From the NCBI GenBank assembly GCA_011109175.1, contig RDEW01000006.1, forward strand, positions 1,572,133-1,636,132: DNA of 64,000 nucleotides, read 5' to 3'. A program made the translations under genes and the position numbers. This document shows, one piece after another, positions 47,055 through 57,967 of the stretch; within the stretch, counting starts at the first letter, position 1, and the number at the start of each line of letters is the position of its first letter. Source of the stretch: Dicyema japonicum (lineage: Eukaryota; Dicyemida; Rhombozoa; Dicyemidae). The notes below the pieces were generated by a model. It was not told the origin of the DNA, searched no databases, and worked only from the letters and a program-made list of their open reading frames with translations.

Positions 47055-47498
47055 GACCATGGTAAAATGTTCCACTTGCACATAGGACCCGTTAAAATCA
47101 ATTTTTGTAAGATTAAAAAAGATGACTTTTTTATCTAAAGATGTCGAGGACCTTAGCAAAATGTTCCACTTACCCATTGGACCTGTTAAAATCAATTTTT
47201 ATAAGATTTAAAAAAGATGACTTTTTTACTAAAGATGTCGAGGACCTTGGTAATTGTTCCACTTACCATAGGACCCGTTAAAATCAATTTTTATAAGATT
47301 TAAAAAAGATGACTTTTTTACCTAAAGATGTCGAGGACCTTAGTAAAATCAATTTTTATAAGATTTAAAAAAGATGACCTTTTTACCTAAAGATGTCGTT
47401 TCGCTAATATCTCGTGATGTTTATTGATGAACTTATCCAAAACTTGAAAAAATTAATTGGAGGCCATTTTGAATGGAGGCCGTTTTGAAAGAGGCCAT
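47055..47498 (-). repeat. Right arm of the long inverted repeat (foldback-like)
   Basis: Four units of about 95 bp ('gatgtcgaggaccttggtaa', 'tgttccacttaccataggac', 'cgttaaaatcaatttttata', 'agatttaaaaaagatgact') are followed by 'atctcgtgatgtttattgat', 'gaacttatccaaaacttg' and 'aggccattttgaatgg', mirroring the left arm. The right arm has more units than the left. The last unit before the terminal segment is shortened. Confidence 0.8.
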
Positions 47499-47708
47499 TT
47501 TGAATGGACACGGTTTTTGTATGCATTCAGATTTGTGTTATGCATTAGGGTTAGAGCATTCATTATTGTCTCGTATTCAAAATATGTTTAACGTAACCAG
47601 GTCAAAGAAGGTCACTAATATTTTTAAGCACATATCCTTGTCCAATAATGAAATTAAAAATATGGGAAAATAATTTAAATATTCTTTATCGTACGAAATG
47701 TGTTAATT

Positions 47709-48190
47709 TATTGAGGTGGTGACGACGCCTCTATAGCACTATGTCTTATGCGTATTCCTTACCGACTTCTCCGTTCACTCTGAGATCTTTTAATTGCAGA
47801 GGAATTAAACAACCTAACAAGAAACACCAACTGGCATGTGATCTAACAAAATACGACGTCTCTATCTGCTGTCCTCAAGGGAAAAAAACGACCGTACAAT
47901 TTACAGAACTGTTTAGAAAATTTTACCTTTTTACCTTCTCATCGCCCTGCCGACATTATGGTCTCGGATTTGCAGTCCATCGGGACCTGATTTACTGTGT
48001 TACAAGAGTTTGGGCAGCATCTAACATTATAATGGAAATGGCGGACGACCTAGACTACCTAAGAGAACTAGCGCGCAACAGAGGATCATGGTCGAGGCTG
48101 ACGGAGAGGATGATTAGGAATACGGGAAACTTAAATAATTTTATGTTTTCTCGGTTAGAGGGAAACTTAACTAATTATATGACAGTTGTC
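47709..48190 (+). mobile_element. Internally deleted RTE-like element, copy 2
   Basis: Open frame 47741-48196 reads TLRSFNCRGIKQPNKKHQLA, DLTKYDVSICCPQGKKTT, HYGLGFAVHRDLIYCVTRVW (endonuclease start). It then passes directly to EMADDLDYLRELARNRGSWS with RLTERM (RT-protein tail). The RT is absent, as in the inverted copy at 24370-24818. The fused frame is intact for 151 codons. Confidence 0.7.
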
Positions 48191-48234
48191 AGATAACAAA
48201 TGACAGGTTAAGGTAACATACATGTCCAATACGA

Positions 48235-48400
48235 GTATAAATGATAAAAACCACACTAAACATTACAGCTACAAATGATAAAGACAAAACCAATACAAAT
48301 GATAAAAACCACACTAAGCATTACTGACAGCTACAAATGTTAAAGACATTATAAAAACCAATACAAATGATAAAAACCACACTAAGCATTACAGTCAACT
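48235..48400. repeat. Tandem array, ~60-bp unit
   Basis: 'aaatgataaaaaccacacta' with 'agcattac' and 'agctacaaatg' recurs three times with small changes. No coding capacity. Confidence 0.7.
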
Positions 48401-48785
48401 CATAAAAATTATTGCTTGACAGGTGACATAATAATTTTAAAATTTAATAAATTAAATTTTTTTCAGTTGATTTTATTGACATATTTCTTATTTTAAGAAA
48501 ATCTCTAATAACCAGGCCTTCGGCTGGAATTTTTTAAAAACTTATTTGATACAATTCCCTATTTATATTGCATGATTCTTTTTTTTGAATGCAAAAATAA
48601 AGCATTAAACAAAAAATTAATGCGTAACAGTTAAAAATTAGTAATATGAAATCCACATGAACACACTAAATGGCATATGCCAGGTTGCGTCATGAATAGA
48701 ATTGTTATAAACTTGTACTATTTTCTTTACTATTTGAATATATTTTCCGAGTTGTCCGTTTGACTTGATGGTTGCCGACATCATC

Positions 48786-49072
48786 CTCTATATCAGGGAT
48801 TCCCGACCTTTTTAAAGATCGCACCCCTACATCATTTTTTCATAAACTCACTCACCCAAAGAAGTTTGATAAGTTCCACATGAACACACTAAATATAAAG
48901 CCGGTTAAGATAATCGAAAATACATTTTCACTACTGAACTCCAAAACTCATCCAATGTGCAAATGTGTAATTCTATTTGAAGTGCAAAAAAATAACTATA
49001 AATTTTTTTAAAATCTTGTACCCTCTAAAATTTTCCTCGCACCCCCTGGGGTTGGAAACCCCTGCTCTATAA
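48786..49072. mobile_element. Short non-autonomous hAT-like element
   Basis: The left end CAGGGATTCCCGACCTTTTT (48794) and the right end GGGGTTGGAAACCCCTG (ends 49064) form an imperfect inverted repeat like that of the hAT at 32.1 kb. It is flanked by 'ctctatat' and 'ctctataa', an 8-bp duplication with one change. 271 bp, no transposase. The string 'ccacatgaacacactaaat' inside also occurs at 48650 just outside. Confidence 0.7.
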
Positions 49073-49104
49073 AGATGGCTGATTGGAAAAGATTTAAATC
49101 AAAT

Positions 49105-49195
49105 TAGCGTAGAAAATCCAATTCCGCGGTGATTTTTGAGTAATGAAGGCGTCACTCGTCAAGCCACGAGGTATCGGAAACCTATGTAACCTTCA
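49105..49195 (-). repeat. tRNA-derived SINE family fragment, copy 3
   Basis: 'gaaggcgtcactcgtcaagc' and flanks match 34.68 kb. It was probably carried along in the SLC7 duplication. Confidence 0.5.
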
Positions 49196-49845
49196 GTCAT
49201 AGCGGCCTTGAGTAAGAGTAGAACATAAAAGTATATGAGCTCTAACTGTCACCTAAATCACTATTCCACCCGACCAGATAGTTGTACTATTAATAAAGCG
49301 AATTCTCTAGTAATTTAATATATTAGTGTAATAGCTGTCATTTAGTAGAGAATCTCTTCAGTGGCAAAGTCGGAGACCAATAGTTTTTGCAAGAAGATAG
49401 AAAATGCCGCTAAACTAACGAAACCACCAAACTTGAGAGTCGCTTGTATTTTTGATTAAAAGCCAGTCCTTTGACGAAAATAAAATTCCACAAAGAATAA
49501 TTAGAGAGAGTAACCACAATCTTGTGGTCTGGCTTTTAATGTTGTTACAAACAGAAATATTTCAATGATTATGAAAATATCGGATGAAACATATTTACCT
49601 GAAATAAATTCAAAATAACTTTAAACATGGGTTTATAGGCACACATGTCAGTGCTTCAAAAACTTGTCTCCCAAACGTAAAAAGGTTGATAATTGCTTCA
49701 ATATCGTTGAAAGAGACGATAAAAAGAAATGATTGCTGTGATTAGAAGGGGGATAACAGGAGTTCGCAGATTAATAGTCACCAAGGAGAACACACGTGGG
49801 AGGTTCCCATATCTCTCAGCAGCAAAAAATGCATGTGAAAGGGAT
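49113..49845 (-). pseudogene. Duplicated 3' part of the SLC7 transporter gene
   Basis: It matches about 34652-35405 in the same orientation, with an 11-bp-scale deletion at 49483, loss of the exon segment near 49640-49660 and other small gaps. It includes the 3' flank, the last exon, the remains of the 22-nt intron and part of the penultimate exon, and stops at 'atgtgaaaggga', where the Jockey-like LINE begins. The frame is broken in several places. No 5' part exists, so this is non-functional. Confidence 0.85.
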
Positions 49846-49849
49846 CGGA

Positions 49850-51760
49850 CATGTATCAGTTAAATAAGGCGGGTGATAAAGGGTAACCTTGTGGGAAACC
49901 ATTGGGTAGTAATCTTGAAACTGACTTGGTCCCATCCATGTATAACCGGGCTCTTCTTCCATTAATGATGTTAGCAAGCCAAAGTTTTATATTGGGGTTG
50001 ACGGGGAGGGCAAACAATTTCCGGGTTAGGATTTTCCTTGAGACAGAGTCGAAGGCCTTTTGTAAATCGATCGAGCAAACGACTGTTTTGAGGTGACGAA
50101 AATTTGTGTTAAAGCCTTCAATGATAAATTGGTTGAGGGAAGTTAGGTAGGTAGAAGTTGAATGACCGTTTCTGAATTCATGTTGTGAGGACAAAAAGAA
50201 AGGTTAAGAATCAATTTTCCAATAATTTTGAGTGCATAGTAAAGAGATTGGTCGAAATGATGCAGGATTGTCCTTAGGCTTCCCAAGCTTAAGGATTGGG
50301 CGTATATAGGACAGTTTCCAGATAGTTGGAATTGTAGTTATGAATAGTTGAAAATCACTGTGATTGAATCAATCGCAATAGGTCCAAGGTGTTTTAGTAA
50401 AAAACCAGGGATAGAATCAGGCCCACATGAGAGGGAAGAATTCATCCTCTTCAAACCATCACTGACATCTGAATGTGAGATAAAGTTAATCGGCTGTGTT
50501 CTCTTCGGTCTTATTGAGGATAAAGAGAGCCCATCCATTTTCCTGAAAGGTTTGTGGCTTATACTGTCGTAATATTTCATGAGCTTGTCTTTTTAAATTT
50601 CCTTTAGTCCAAATTGTTTAATTTCTCTCCATATCGTCTGAGCAGATTTCTGAAATGGAAGGGAAGATACTAGTTGTCCCATTTGTTGGATTCAGCTCTT
50701 CTAATCCTTTTAGATATTTCGTCATTGAGAGTTTTTGTTTGATTTTTCTGTCCGGGAATGGAAGGTACATGTATTTTCACACGATTCCTTTTTTAATTAA
50801 TGATTTGGTGTTCTGATCGAGTATTTCATTGTAGAAGTTAAATGATCCGCGCGAAATGAATGTTTCCGCGCCATGAGAATAGTTTTGTTCAAAAAGTCAA
50901 TAGCTTCATATATTGAGGGAATATCACATGTCAAAGTTTACTAGAGCTTGATCTATGTATTTGAATAGTCATTCCAGTTTGCTTTTTTATAGTTGAAAAA
51001 TGAAACAGTCTCTTTTCTGTGGTAAAGAACTTTTTTGATTCGAATAATGATTGGATTGTGGTCGGAAGATAATCCATAATGCACCGTCCAAGGTGTGTGC
51101 CCGGTGCAAGGTTTGGGGAACAGAAGTAATATCTTGTGGACGTTGATGCTTCGTTTTCCTTGTAGGGAGTCCTAGTGTGCTTCTTGAGGTTGTTGAGGAT
51201 AGTCAGAGAGGTGAGATGGTTTAATAAGGATAATCCTTTTGAATCTCCTCAATGTGACTTTAACCAGGCTGGATGTTTAGCATTAAAGTCTCCACTCAAT
51301 ATCAGGTTTCCGAGCTTGTTTAACTTGGTTAGGTTTAGAGAGAATTTTTTGGGCAAGAAGATGGAAAGGGACGTAGATATTTGTAATGTTGAGAGTCCGA
51401 ATCCACTTGTAATTGATATCCCAGATATTTCAGTGGTCCCATCCTTTATTAGTGATTGTAGTTTCGCTGACATGTCCGTAAATCGAATGTTATCTCTTAT
51501 AATGATGAGGAGACCCCCACCACGACGGTTTGAGCCGTCCAGCCGGATGCAGTGGTATCTTGGAGAATGCAGGGTTGGTGATGATGGAGTAAGTCTGCTT
51601 TCTTGAAGTAAAATCAGGTCAATGTTCGTACTTTAATGAAAGACTGTAGTTCATGAATTTTGCTTTTGATTCCGTTGATGTTTATCTGCAGAATTGAGAG
51701 TGGAAGGCCCTGGATTAAGTTCAATCGTCCGAAGAGTCCTTCTTCGGATGGGAGGTAGTT
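49850..51760 (-). mobile_element. Jockey-like LINE (endonuclease and RT), 3'-truncated
   Basis: The 5' end (51720-51250) encodes an endonuclease: LSILQININGIKSKIHELQS, LILLQESRLTPSSPTLHSPR, LDGSNRRGGGLLIIIRDNIR and LGNLILSGDFNAKHPAWLKS. RT blocks follow: SHSDVSDGLKRMNSSLSCGP at 50580-50338, then FRNGHSTSTYLTSL, SIDLQKAFDSVSRK and NGFPQGYPLSPALFN at 50194-49856. It ends there, inside the RT palm, against the SLC7 pseudogene. Confidence 0.78.
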
Positions 51761-53420
51761 AATGGTCCTTTTCCGCGGTGCATTAGGTGCACCCTGGGCC
51801 TCCAGAACTTTTTAAACTGGTAGATCACATGACGGCACGTTTTAATCTACTCAAATTAATATATTTTTAATTAACAAAAAAACTTTATTAATATTTAAAA
51901 TTAAAAAATATTTTATTTATGCAAATGGTTTTAAGCTTCAGGTTTATTATTATTAACCCAAGCACACCGTTTCAGGTTTATTATTATTAACCCAAGCACA
52001 CCAATAGTTAATTTAATTACTAAATTAAATTTGAATATAATAGGATTAGGACAATAATCAATTTTCAGCGATTTTTTTGTAAGCAGAAATGAATTATAGT
52101 ATTTTTTCTGTCAATTAGTAGAGTGAACATAATTTTGTTCATATGGGGAGGGATCGTTTATTCTGTTATCTAAGAAAAAAGATCTACAATTTACACGTGT
52201 CGAAGTTGCAGATGCTGTGAAGAATGTGTCTTATCTCAGACTAAAGGCTGACTGAGGCGAGGCCTCCAATCACGACAATCACTGTAGAATATCCGTCTGA
52301 TAGATATATAGCTGATCTGGTGGATCTGGTTTATATGAGCACGTGGACATACGATTTATCGTGTAGTGGATATACAAGAACATATGGTGCACATAATGGT
52401 AGTAACTCGCAAACAGTGATAGTCCACTAAAGCAGAATAAAAAGATTGTTTTAAATGACTGTTCATTCTAGAAAGATTTTTTTATCTTTTTGGTTTAATG
52501 TGGATATTAGATTTAGTTGATTAGGCTTGATATTATGTATTGACTATGGTAGATCTCAAATTAAATTATTTCCAATGGTAGATCTTAGATCCTTGAAGAT
52601 CTCCATCTAGTCCTTTAATAAGACAGTTATAATCAAGAATACTATACATCTACAGGGGGATTTCTCTAATATGCGCTCAGTCTCTCAAAAACTTAGAGGC
52701 GGTTATATAAATAGAAGTTGTAGATTGCCAAGGACTGAGGTCACAAGTGAAAAGGAACATGTCAACTTATTTCAAAATGGAGTTAGAATGTTAATCAACA
52801 TCCACGTGGTCTCTTTCACTTCAAGAAGATATACTTGATCAGTAGGAGTACCCTACATCTATAAATCTAAATATCTTTAACGTAGTCCTCACTGGATCGT
52901 CGACGACGAATGACAATCGTGGATTCTTTCACTTCACAACGAACCCGTCAATCCGCTTAGCCAATTTTCACCACGTGTTGAGGTTCGTCTGCTAATTGTC
53001 CACCCCCTACCCATAAATATTCTCTAAAAGGAACCAGAAGACATCTTCCCAAAACGACAGTATCATTCGAGTACTATGGGGAAACTATACGAAATATGCT
53101 AAAGTTATCATAACGGAGGAGAAACTGAACAAACTCAGAGACATAATAAGGAAGACAACGAATCTTTTTCTAAAACAAATCGTATATAACCTCAATACGG
53201 TAAACAAGACTACCGACACGACGGGGAAAAGACACCTCCATGGAAATCTTGCTGGAGTAGTGCAAGGAATGAGTCCGAAAATGATCTACTTAGTGGATCT
53301 CATTCAGACAAGTTTTCCTGAAAAGCAGATTAGCTAGTAGTGACGCTTGAGTAAGTCAGGTTATGCTATTTATTTACCCCCAGTCTCTTCATGTGGAGAA
53401 GACTGGTGACTAAGAGAGAA
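51760..53420. other. Intergenic, no supported gene
   Basis: A 35-bp tandem duplication ('caggtttattattattaacc' + 'caagcacacc') lies at 51938-52003. Plus-strand strings near 52260-52430 (TVEYPSDRYIADLVDLVYMS) and 53100-53340 (IIRKTTNLFLKQIVYNLNTV) look protein-like but belong to no family I can name. Four CACGTG palindromes fall at 52.19-52.98 kb. Confidence 0.35.
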
Positions 53421-53422
53421 TA

Positions 53423-54640
53423 TACAGTGCTGGTGAAAAAAAACCTGTTTTGCAGTTACAAACTTTTTTAGCGTATAGCTTTTGTTTGGAGTTGACTAGA
53501 TGTATAATTTTTTTTATTTATAAAAAAAATTCATGAAGCGACTAAAATTTTTAAAATTTCAATCTTAGCGTGTCAATAAAAACCCGGTTTTTTCATTGTG
53601 TGGTCTATTTCAGTTCTTGTTTTTTGTGTTTTATAAAATGTTAAATAAAATAATTAAATAAAAGATCCTTGCTCTTTCGGGGTTAAAATGAACGATAAAG
53701 ATCTCGCAGAACATTTAAATTTTCCAAAATCGACAATTGGAGAATTTCTCCGAAAATTCACGAACCACTAAGAGGTTTCCTAGTTCCGGACGTCCGTAAA
53801 AGCTTCAAAAACATCTTAGGAATTGAAGTTATATTACAGATACCGAAGTTCCAAAAATCTTGGAACACTGAGAAATTCACTACTTTATTATTTAAAAATA
53901 AAATATTATTTATTAACTATGGGGAAGAGCGGCTGCTGATATTACGGAGTAAGCGTCTCGTGGACAACTGCAATCCCAATTCGTTGCCTCAGACAGACCG
54001 CTTCGAAAAATGAAATAAAACATTTTACTGGTATGAGTGTTTGTAGAAAAAGAATTTGGAATTACTTAAATTGTAATTTTTCTATTCGGAAGACTATGTC
54101 AACGTAAACCATGGTTATCAGAGAAAAACATAGTAAACAGATTTGAATTGTCCAAAATTTTCAATGACGCATGGAAAACTACTATTTTTTCTGATGAAGC
54201 ATCTTTTCAGATTTTTCCAACTAAAAAGGCAATTCTGTTATCGAAAAAAAAATTCCCATTCTAAATTGAGGCATATAACGCCGACAATTAAGTTTGGTGA
54301 AAGTGGTGTTATGGTATGAGGCTGTATCTCCTATCATGGAGTTGGCAATACTAAATGAGTTCACTTTCCTACAAGATTTGGCTCTTTGTCATCAGTGTTA
54401 ACAACTAAATTTTTTGATGAAAATAACATCCCAATTCTTAACTGGCCGCCGCAATCTCCAAATATGAACCCAATGGAACATGTTTACAGGAATTTGTCAA
54501 TTAGATATGGCATAGGGCAGACTCAAATACGGACCAGAAAATCTGGAACGGTAGCTTGGCGTTCTTTCGTTCCACTACCAAGCGGAATATTCGTTGTTGT
54601 CTGGTAATGGAAGGGGTTGGCTCTGTTCACTACAAAAATA
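53423..54640 (+). mobile_element. Tc1-like transposon, 5' end present, 3' end not found
   Basis: A TA followed by CAGTGCTGGTGAAAAAAAAC at 53425 is a typical Tc1 end. The transposase remnants are MNDKDLAEHLNFPKSTIGEF (helix-turn-helix) at 53687, FNDAWKTTIFSDEASFQIFP (first catalytic Asp) near 54160-54220, and NIPILNWPPQSPNMNPMEHV (last block with the catalytic Glu) near 54430. Many stops and frame changes. No matching right end ('ccagcactg') follows. Confidence 0.75.
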
Positions 54641-54649
54641 GGAAATTTT

Positions 54650-55400
54650 CTTCACGAGCAGGTGAAAATTTCTAGCGGATAAGTGGGATCAATGATTCAA
54701 AAACTTATTATTGTCACTTTTCATGATATTAATTCTATAGCTTAATTTGGGAATAGTCATCGTCCATGGGAGTACTCACTGATTATGGGCTTTCTATTTA
54801 CCATTACAATGACATTCACTTAGGAGAGGTTGATACGACTGAGGAAGGGGGAACCACTAGTTTAGTTGATTGTTTTTAAGACTAACAGCACATTCCCAAA
54901 AGTGGCATGTGATCACGAAAACGTGGCAAAGACCACATACAAAAAATTTTGCTCTTCTCTACATCACTGAAGGACGCCTAGAGTGAGAATATAGATTAGT
55001 GCGATCTTTAGTAAAATGGTCTGACCTAAGGACCTGGAATCAATTTATTATTAGAATTCTTCTTGTAACCAAAATTCTGGGGCAATAAATAAACAATAAA
55101 TTCCACTTCCTTCTGTCCTTGCCTCCACTTGATCCACAAAAAAATAATGTGATCAACTTGAAGGACTCATTGCCTGGCCGCCTTTCCCCTGCACAACTGG
55201 AGAGTTCCAACGATGGATGTCCTTGATGCTAGGAAAGAATGCACTCAGACCATGGAAACCAGAGTCCCTTAGAATAATCCTTTCTCTCAAAACCTGTGAT
55301 CCTGTAGCAATAAATAATCTCAACTAATAATGCCATTAGTCAACAATAAGTAACTAAGCCGCCTCACAAAATAATAAATACACAATCAATAAAAAAACCA
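54650..55400. repeat. Intergenic with a diverged repeat family A copy (about 55120-55330)
   Basis: 'cattgcctggccgcctttcc', 'cacaactggagagttccaac' and 'aatgcactcagaccatggaa' resemble the family A blocks in order. No gene is supported here. Confidence 0.35.
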
Positions 55401-55422
55401 CCACAAACACACACGTGATAAA

Positions 55423-56299
55423 TCACAAAATATCTTTAATCATATTCAAAGTGAGCCAACAGGCCAATGGGGATATCCCCGGAGTATAAGCAGCCTTCTT
55501 ATGGACAAACATAACTCCATCCCACTACCGATATAACACATAAACAACATGTTCCCCGCTAATATTAATCAATTCCTCATCAGAGCACTCCCGGGGTATC
55601 AAGACACCAAATTCAAACCTCCCCTCAGAATTAGCCCTCGCTTCGCTGTGAAACGGATCATCATCATACTTAGCCCTTATCCATGACGTGCGGAACTCAA
55701 ACTGGAGTCACTTTAACAAAAATCTTAACCTCCGTCTCATACAGGGACATCTCCCCCCACCTCATACAGTCCACCACAAACAAGTTCCTTCCAGCAATCA
55801 AACAATCCAAGACACAAACAGAAGACACATTTCGGCTTCCCTCCTCCAGGAAGAGAAGTCTTTATGGTCACGAGATGACTTCCGTTTAACCCGAAGACAC
55901 GTGTTTGACCCTGGGGTAAGCAAGAGACCTACTCTTTGGGCCACAAGGAGACATCGCTTGCCCAAAGGACAGGGAATTGCCAACCAGTTTTCGGTAAGAT
56001 CAAAGGGACGTTCAATCATCCACTCATTAATCATTAGTTGATTCCTGAACGGTTTGGGGGAGCTCTTTTTTGGGACACTTTTAGAGGAAGTATCCTCGCC
56101 TTCGGAATCGGAGATATCCAGAGCTCGATTTAGGTTACATTTTGCTATAAATTGTCTAAGAGTTAGAAAATATATACTCTTTCTTGTCTGCTAAAAATTG
56201 AAGTCGACGTTTGATCTGTTCTTGAGCCAACCTGCCGATGTTTTTGTACATTGAATAGCGAGGGTTGTCTTTCAGGGTAGACAATAATTCAGGGTCCAT
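55423..56299 (-). CDS. SNUPN: Snurportin-1 (m3G-cap snRNA import adaptor), 5 exons
   Basis: Exons are 56299-56178, 56155-55933, 55910-55730, 55701-55549 and 55524-55423. Introns are 22, 22, 28 and 24 nt, all GT..AG. The product is about 259 residues (human about 360). The N-terminus [20 protein letters not shown] is the importin-beta-binding region. The m3G-cap domain has [71 protein letters not shown] and, at the end, [20 protein letters not shown] with CWLTLNM. Snurportin carries spliceosomal snRNPs into the nucleus. One extra base in the C3 run at 55839-55841 is needed to explain a frame change after LPGGG. The long acidic C-terminal tail of animal homologues is missing. Start: the only ATG upstream of the importin-beta-binding region. 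A CACGTG lies about 100 bp upstream (56399). Confidence 0.88.
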
Positions 56300-56399
56300 G
56301 TGACACCACTAAAAAGAAATTTTAAATTTTATAATTTTTTATTTTTAAACAATAAAATAAAACTGATTTTTAGTATGAATAATTTACAAAACAAGATCC

Positions 56400-56920
56400 A
56401 CGTGAGACACGATGTCTTCGAAAGCGTATCTTGATAGCTATAGTCCCCTTCTCCAAATGTCAGAAGATCCTGAATGTGACACTGGATACACACTTATGTT
56501 TGTCACCACACGTGGCAAACATTGTTCTGAAATGCGAGAAGAGGATTAATGTATTAAAAAGTTCATCTGGAATTTGGAAGACAGGCACCCACCCAGTCTT
56601 GATGAACATTTACAAGCAATACATCGAACCATGCTTCTCGTACGCGTGTGCTTCGTGGGACCTTTATTATCATGGACGAACACTAAAAAAATTGAGGACG
56701 TTAAAAAGAAGGCTTTCAGAATGATGGAGCGGTGGTCTTGTGGGAGACACAGAACCGGACCGACTACTCTGGAGGCCAAATACAGTCAGCCGCTCTGTAC
56801 AAGCTTGTGTGGGTACGAGGGAGGAGCACCGGAAAGAATGAGGATTTTGGCGGAGCGCATCGGGATCACGTGATAGTTAGTTTTGGTTTTACCGTGGTCT
56901 TGGGTGCTAATTAAATAAAT
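56400..56920 (+). mobile_element. Jockey-like LINE C-terminus with 3' tail
   Basis: Two overlapping frames give KCQKILNVTLDTHLCLSPHV, NIYKQYIEPCFSYACASWDL and then TKKIEDVKKKAFRMMERWSC, the usual thumb and C-terminal blocks ('LGV..D..L....H', 'Y...I.P...YA...W', '...Q+KA.R'). The tail 'gcatcgggatcacgtgatag' / 'ggttttaccgtggtct' recurs at 1.6 and 19.0 kb. It is 5'-truncated. Confidence 0.7.
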
Positions 56921-57114
56921 AATAAAATAAATAGTCAGAGAAAGCAGCATGGCCATCTAACCTCCCACATTAAGTGTAACAATAAATAAATTTAGACAAA
57001 ACAATCAAAGTAATCCAGCTGATGTAATTGAGTGGCTGTTTTCCTGACAACTACCAGAGAAATTTTTGGAACAGCCACTCGGTTTCCCGACGTTTGTTAC
57101 TCGCTTTCGTTATC

Positions 57115-57260
57115 ATGGACCCTAGCGATATAGAAAAGAGACTCGTCTCGATGGCTACGGAAGTACTTAGTATCTTGTTGAGAGGTTGTCATATTTTCTG
57201 ATTTTGAAATTCTCAAAAGTTCGAGCAGTCTCCCCAGCTTTCAACGTGGAACCTGGAAGT
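57115..57260 (+). CDS. Possible first exons of an unrecognised gene
   Basis: ATG 57115 opens DPSDIEKRLVSMATEVLSIL. Removing 57185-57219 (GTTGTC..AAAG, 35 nt) would join it in frame to VRAVSPAFNVEPGSLDWNKV. The intron would be longer than those in the verified genes. No family is recognised. The link to the open frame at 57968 is not shown. Confidence 0.25.
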
Positions 57261-57967
57261 CTTGACTGGAACAAGGTGTCTGTGCAAACTGATTTATTTT
57301 ATTTTCTATCTCCGATTGGTTTCATTTCAAATACATTCTAGTTTTTCACGCGGGTCACCTAGTCGCGAAGAAGACTGCCTACATTGTAGCAAACAACTCT
57401 AGCTGACTCCCTTCAAACAATCATACTGCAGTTTGTTTGGCAGTGGCTAAAGGATGAGCTCATATTTCCTTTCCAAGATCAACTACATCATATTCGACTT
57501 TTTAAGGCCTTTTATGAAATCTCTAAATTCTCAATTTGATGACTTTTCATGATGTCCTAGTTCTGGGCAGTGTCATCTGGACAGTTCACATTGTAGATGC
57601 TCGTGACTACTTTTTCTGTTAATGTTGAATCTATTGAAATGTCTAAAGTGAGATCTATGAGTTGTTATTATGTAGGCGATTTAACCAACTCATTATTAAA
57701 CAATTCAGTCAATAAATTCGATGCAACCACGTGCCATCTGCTCATGGAGAAAACTGTTTGGATTTGACTGTGATTTAAGAGTCAACCTCACTTTCATAGA
57801 CTATCAAACAGTCTGCTTGGCGGTGGCTATTGGTCCTGCTTCACGATATTGAACCTAATCGTGGACCAAAGTCAACCCATGAACGTTAACGATCGTCAGT
57901 TGAAATCAACGGACTTTCCGAATAGGTGTATTGATCTACGAAATTTCCTGACGACACTTCTCCGGAT

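Noticed and set aside
48235-48400. CRISPR-like array
   Set aside because: The units are diverged, about 60 bp with no constant repeat/variable spacer pattern, and the genome is eukaryotic.
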